A stretch of DNA of 34,828 nt from Fomitopsis serialis. Its lineage: Eukaryota; Basidiomycota; Agaricomycetes; Polyporales; Fomitopsidaceae. The notes below the pieces were generated by a model that had not been told where the DNA came from, searched no databases, and was given only the letters and a program-made list of their open reading frames with translations. Numbering within the stretch: position 1 is the stretch's first letter; every line of letters starts with the position of its first letter. Made by a program: the position numbers and the translations under genes. Shown piece by piece: positions 29,522-34,828 of this stretch. The stretch spans positions 1 to 34,828 of the forward strand of contig NW_025955366.1 in the NCBI RefSeq assembly GCF_022376445.1, read 5' to 3'.

Positions 29522-32500
29522 ATGTTCTTCACAGAAGAGGAACGTGTCTGTTTGGTAGAGTTACTGAGGCGTACGCCTGATCTCAGCCACGTGTTGAGGA
29601 CCTTGTGGGCAAGGCTCGAGGGTGTTGATCTTACAGGTCCTGCAGACCTTGCCCGCACTTGGCAGGTCAATGACAACTTGAATGGCATGTGCTCGACTAG
29701 CAGCAACGGTAAGAAGTCATACATCGTATGACGTCGCTTCTAACTGTCTTGTCTGCTCAGGTGGCACAGCACCGGCTGCACAGTGCATGATTCAATCTGA
29801 GCATAACGGTGTTCAAGAAGTACGTAGTGACAATGTCGCCAGTAAGTAGTATTTAGTGACCTACTGTATGACAAATCTGACGGTATTGGCATCGGAAGGC
29901 ATCGGTGAGACAACGATGCCTGACACATCAACCGTCTACGCCCGCAAGACAAGGTCCCAAGTCCAACCACAGGATAAATTTCAAGGGAAAACAACCGGTG
30001 AGTCCTGCAATAGTACGCACAATTGGGCTGACATCTTATTGGATTTGCAAAGGTACTCAGGGTGTCATTGACTCTGATACGGTGGGTCCTGTCCGCTCGA
30101 CGCGGTCACGCAATCGAACTGGCAAGACACCGTACGCCCGCAAAGAACGTGCCCCAGCTAGGCAGACTGCCAATATGGGACAGCCCGAAAATCGACTACC
30201 GCCCTGTCCACGCGGGGGCATCAACTTCTCAAATGCGGCGCCTGCTCCTGCGGAGCTGCTGTGGGATACGGATCCCTTACCTGCACCATCACACTCGTCA
30301 AAGAACACAGTAACACGTTTCTTCTCTGATCTCACCACCGGTCTCACAGATGAGGCGATGTTGGGTTGCTGCGATAACGTGCTACGTAGAGCAGATTCGC
30401 TATTCAGTCCTAGTACTCCGCAGGTGGACGGATCGCTGAGCATGTTCACTGAACGATGCGCCGCCGCAATCCACCATAACGAAGCCTCGGACTTCGCAGT
30501 GATGGTGAGACTGATGCAATTGGCGTGCAAGATTAGTAGGTATGTACGGACGTCAGGATGCATGTTCAGCGATCCAAACTGACTTGATTTCTCCTAGCCT
30601 TCGTCGCTGTAAGCCCCAACCGACTCTCAAAGCCATCTGGACGTCACAGCTGCAAGCGAACACCAGGAGAACCGTCTCACAAAGAACATTCGAGAATTGG
30701 AATACGATGGGCTGTAAATTTGCTCGGCTAGCCGGTGGTGGTAAGTGCAGCACAATCACGCGTAGTCAATCGTTGCCAATGATTTGTCTTTGCAGGCACG
30801 GTGTACGTCCTGGTTCTGGTTGTTATGAGGAACCTCAGAACGACCATAGGGACGATGGACGGTCATACTGCCAAATATATAGGGAACATCTTGAGATGGC
30901 CAGACGGTAAGTGGCTAGGCAGCCCCCTCTGATATTTTGACACCTTGCTCATCACAAGCAGACTCCGCTGCGGGTCGAGCGGTGAAAAACACAATCATTC
31001 CAGCAGTATCTCTCCTACAAAAACACCGCCCGATCCCTCTGCGTCACCTCTTCCCGGTGTCTGGCATGCTCACGGCAGCTCATAACGCGCTTTGCGCGAA
31101 CCTCGAGATATCGGACCAGTTTTTTGATTCATTTGTGTACAAGTGAGTCTTCCGAGGTTGACGTCTGCACTGATCATGATACCGTCGTATTGACTTACCT
31201 GCATAGCTCATTCAAGCTCGATCCGCGTTGTCCCGACATGTGGGCTACATGCTACGGAGAACACACGCTCTTAACGGCCCCAGACAACGAACCGATCGTG
31301 GCTATGGCTCAGTGCCGGTCAATCAATCACTTATAGTATCACCTCTATCATCGCCTCTCACACCTCTGTTGTCACTCCCACTGCTTCCCCTGCCACTACC
31401 TAACTTGCCTCATTCTACTGCTCCACCTCAACTTAAGGACGTTGCCTCGCCGGATCACCAGGTCATCGCGACATTGTACGATCCACAACATCCGGACAAT
31501 AAGCGCTATCCTGCACCTCGCGATCGCGAGAGTAACATAGCTTGGACGGAGCACGAGCGATCGAGGGCGAGTAAGGCGACTGTACCTACCAGCATCACAG
31601 ATCTTCGGACTAAGGTATGCTGACATTCTTAGCCAAGCGTTGGGTCGTCGCTAATTGTTCTGTCTTTGGTACAGCTGGAAGCGATGTACGACTCAGGCAA
31701 GAGAATGAGCGCAGACTCTTACGTCCAGGTACCAGTGAATCTCATACGGTGAGTACTGGTGTTCTGTCGAACGCGTCACTGAAAAAATGAGGCTCAATAT
31801 TATATCTAGGGATACTCTGACGATTCGCGGCCAGGGGAACTCTCTCATCGCTGGCATATGTACCTCAATACCTGAACCCATGCGCAGGGATATGATGGAC
31901 CGTCTGACTGCCTGCTTTCAGAACAACCCGTTTGAGACGGTGGAAGCTGGATCAATGGACGTAAGCCGTACCTTCGAGGTCATCCATTTTTCTTGGTATA
32001 ATCGCCATTGTACTCAGGTTAGTATTCATTGCATTTCTTTTGTCTAGGATGCTCCTGAAGCGTCTTCTACAGGGTCATTCGGCTCCGTCTGACATACCGC
32101 CGTCCTTGATGAGTCGGAAGGGTTGCTCAAGGACGAACCATGAGCAGTTCATTCCGTATACGTCCAAGGACGTGGAAGAACATCAATCAATCTACCAGGC
32201 GATCAAGACGATACTCGAAGATATTTTCCATTGCATAGACGACAAGGTAACGTCGTCTCTTGCTTTCTCAATTAATATAACTCACTGACGCAACTCCATG
32301 TAGCTCCGGGACATGCTACCAACTGAGTATGAACACCTGGAAGCAACCGCTTCCTTTTTGCCAGACAACAACACGTCGCCGGTTCATCCTTTTGTAGGTT
32401 TGGTGATCAACCTCAATGTCGTTACTCGAGCGCACAGGGACGCCAAGGACGACCGAGTATGTCTGGTACTACCGATTGGAGATTTCATCGGCGGAGAATT

Positions 32501-32696
32501 GTGCCTCGTCGAAGCCGGTCTTGTAATTCCTCTGCGTCACGCAGATTTTGTCATTTTTCCTTCTTGTGAACTCACTCACTTTAATTTACATTATACTGGA
32601 CGGCGTGCTTCTATTGTTCTCCATACAGATAGGGAGCTGTCCAAATGGACAGCAGATAGTCGTAATGGCTGGACTGACCATCCTCATTTTGCTTAG
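29522..32696 (+). CDS. TET/JBP-family 2-oxoglutarate/Fe(II) dioxygenase
   Basis: Predicted join(29522..29708,29761..29841,29899..29997,30053..30539,30598..30740,30796..30906,30962..31142,31207..31297,31438..31614,31675..31748,31810..32017,32073..32246,32304..32696), about 801 aa, phases consistent. Only the intron 31298-31437 is doubtful (GTGGCT donor). Such enzymes oxidise 5-methylcytosine in DNA, using Fe(II) and 2-oxoglutarate. The N-terminus starts MFFTEEERVCLVELLRR, a helical block of unknown role. The oxygenase domain is C-terminal: EVIHFSWYNRHCTQ leads in, RAHRDAKDD gives the Fe-binding HxD (32433-32441), ELTHFNLHYTG the distal His (32577-32579), and GRRASIVLHTD the 2-oxoglutarate-binding Arg (32601-32606). 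All key residues are present. The start could lie further upstream. In fungi this family is expanded and linked to KDZ transposons; a Plavaka transposase lies 6 kb away here. Confidence 0.85.
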
Positions 32697-32982
32697 CCAT
32701 AGACTGCTACTAGTACTAGCATATTTATATTTTGATCAAGCATCGTACGTTGTACAAGAATGCTGTCGGCTTGGAGCGCTCGGGTGATGTACTCCGTTCC
32801 CAGGCAAATTACAAGTTGAACCGCGCTACTATGGCCGCTGACTGACGACTTCCAGAAGCACGGACACCGTCGGGTGTGGTCTCACGGCGTCCCTCAAGTC
32901 CGACTTATCTGATGCGGGTATCTCAGCTCACCTTTCATCTTTCTCTTGCTGACTGCTTGTTGCTTGTGTCTGGCTCGCGAAC
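32697..32982. other. spacer between TET/JBP and DUF6532-like genes
   Basis: 286 bp. The left part is AT-rich and probably the TET/JBP 3' untranslated region. The right part is C/T-rich (CACCTTTCATCTTTCTCTTG), a normal fungal leader just before the ATG at 32983. No ORF is supported. Confidence 0.5.
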
Positions 32983-34828
32983 ATGAACACTCGATCAAAC
33001 ACTCGCCCGCGGGGCGCAGACGACACCACCGCCAAGAAGACGGCCGCGGCGCCCAAGACCGCTCGAGTTCCCAGTAACACGTCAGCCTCGAAGTCCAAAA
33101 CCAAGCGGGGCAAGAAGCGTGATCGAGGGACCGACGATGAAGCAGAACACGTTGACGAGCGAGGCTTCAGCAAGAAGGACGCGGAACTTCTGAAGCAGCT
33201 GGAATACAGAAAGCGTCAAGCCGACAAGCAGAAGGAAGTGCAGCGTCGCTCAAGTAAGTGATTTGATTACAAGTGGTTCGAAGTGCTGAAAGACGCTACA
33301 CCCTTGTCAATGCTAGAGATACAGCGCGATACGGCTGCGATGACGGCTGAAGAGCAGGAAGATGACGAAGATGCACAGGAGGAGAGGCCTAAACGCAAGA
33401 GGTCCAGGAAGGTTGTGGGGTCAGAGGACGATGAAGAACAGAGCGGCGCAGAGCGAGAGGTGACGGACGATGCAGCGGCAGCAGAGGATGAGGAGGGAGA
33501 GTCCCCAGAAGAGGACGAGCTTGAGCCAACCCCTCCGAAAGCTCGCTCGCACACTGGTGTGTAGTCACTCGATATTTCTATATGTGCTACTAATAAATGT
33601 AAGATCACACACGAGACGTCAAGGGTAAAGGTAGGGCCAGGCATGCTGCCCCACAAGACGAGGACGTTGATATGGAGGGATCACACGATGAGCGGGAGGA
33701 TGCGCCCCTGTCCGATGAAGACGAACAGTTGCTCGCTGCGAGTCTACGTTCCGCGCAGGCTGCCAAGACCCCTTCGAAGAAGAAGACCAATAGCGACAAG
33801 GGCACGCGAGGCAAGAACGTTCGTGGCGACGACGAGGACGGCACGAGATCCGGCGTGTCCACTCGCAATCGAGCAGAAAAAGCTGGGACTCGTCGCGTGG
33901 CGGTCATTGAGATAGCATCGCCGCCGAGAAAGGTGAGTACAGACTCATTAGTATGATATATATGACTCATTCCTGGGCATGCAAACATGGACACCTGGAC
34001 ACCGCACATTGCCCAGAGCGCTGCTGACAGGAATGCGAAAGGGAAGGCGGTCGAAAAGAAAGAGAAAATACCGGCCTGGCTGGCTACGTCTGTCTCGGAC
34101 GATGCGTATGGTGAGGGTAGCGATGATTCGGGAGGGGATGATGAAGATGAGAGTGAGCATGATGTCGTGGTATGTATCATCCTCTATGCACGCAGTGCGC
34201 TAACTACACGAGTCCCAGCTTGTCAAGGGGCAGAAGGGCAAGGCGAACCATCCCAAACCTAAGGCCACCGGGGCAGCTCGCACTCGAGGTCGAGCGCAGA
34301 TGAGAGACCTGCCCGACGAGGTCAAGTCTGTCGTTACCAAAGCTCACTCATACCTCCGCCTCAGGATCTCCCTCGAGCACGCTTGGACGTGGGAGAAGAT
34401 GACGAACATCGATCTTTTACCAGAGAAGTATGTGCTCATCAAGAGGGCGGTCAACGACGTTCGAGAACTATGCGGCGCCGACGGGAAGCCTCTCACGCAC
34501 TTCGCCCTTGGGTTCAAGAAGCTGAACGGCGATGGCAAGGATACCCTGAGAAACAAAGTATTCGATGTGGTGCGTCGTTCTCAGGTTCACCTCCTGTTAG
34601 CTAAATCAATCCCACAGGTCTGGACTGCGGCGACGCAGCTGCGCAACGAGTTGAAGAACAAGGCGAAGGTTGTGGTCGACGAAGCTTACGGCCTGAATCA
34701 TTTGTCAGGTCCCAGGAAGGTCTCCGCGGCTTCATTCCTTCTGAAGGGCAACGTGCAAGGTAAACATACGATGCCCAACTTTATCTTCAACGACATTAGC
34801 ATTTCTTGGACGGGTGACGATGCGGACG
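32983..34828 (+). CDS. DUF6532-like protein, 3' end beyond window
   Basis: Predicted join(32983..33253,33317..33556,33616..33932,34017..34169,34219..34569,34618..34759,34800..>34828); phases agree. The first four exons encode a basic/acidic disordered nuclear-like tail (KRGKKRDRGTDDEAEHVDER, EEQEDDEDAQEERPKRKR). From exon 5 a helical domain begins: RAQMRDLPDEVKSVVTKAHS, EKMTNIDLLPEKYVLIKRA, then VWTAATQLRNELKNKAKVVV and EAYGLNHLSGPRKVSAASFL. This pattern matches, from memory, the Basidiomycota domain DUF6532, whose function is unknown. It follows the TET/JBP gene head-to-tail. The last predicted intron (34760-34799, 40 bp) is short and uncertain. Confidence 0.65.

Overview
The window is repeat-rich nuclear DNA of a filamentous basidiomycete, most probably an Agaricomycete. 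Genes are cut by short introns (about 40-75 bp) with GTAAGT/GTGAGT donors and CAG/TAG acceptors. It also carries families typical of that group: a Ty3/gypsy retrotransposon, a BED-finger hAT, a Plavaka transposase, a TET/JBP dioxygenase and a DUF6532-like protein. No bacterial-type operons, rRNA, tRNA or CRISPR arrays were seen. All exon boundaries were read by eye from splice signals and phase.

Layout. 1-11560: a Ty3/gypsy element on the + strand. The 5' LTR is cut by the window start; the 3' LTR is about 1.66 kb. Gag-pol is broken by many frameshifts, yet an antisense, five-exon gene between pol and the 3' LTR reads open. The LTRs also carry antisense ORFs. 11561-12155: a truncated Gag-like frame on the - strand next to the LTR. 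12700-16622: a hAT transposase gene with 10 exons and no break, preceded by a GGGTACC-rich array. 16948-18850: a small spliced - strand fragment and a decayed RNA polymerase II largest-subunit (RPB1) copy that keeps its CTD heptads. 20100-23457: an apparently complete Plavaka transposase on the - strand. 24041-24089: a perfect 22-bp inverted repeat. 24414-26707: an unrecognised 668-residue spliced gene. 26947-27589: a small - strand gene with a SUMO-interaction-like motif. 28110-29110: weakly resolved + strand exons. 29522-32696: a TET/JBP-type 2-oxoglutarate/Fe(II) dioxygenase. 32983 to the window end: a DUF6532-like gene running off the edge.

How it fits together. The left half is a nest of mobile elements at different stages of decay. 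The right half holds intact-looking genes of families known to travel with, or expand alongside, transposons in Agaricomycetes. The TET/JBP gene is the key item: this family oxidises 5-methylcytosine and in fungi has been linked to the KDZ class of DNA transposons. Here it lies about 6 kb from an intact-looking Plavaka transposase and beside two unusual acidic, probably nuclear proteins, suggesting a transposon-associated DNA-modification neighbourhood. Whether they form one mobile unit cannot be decided from sequence alone.
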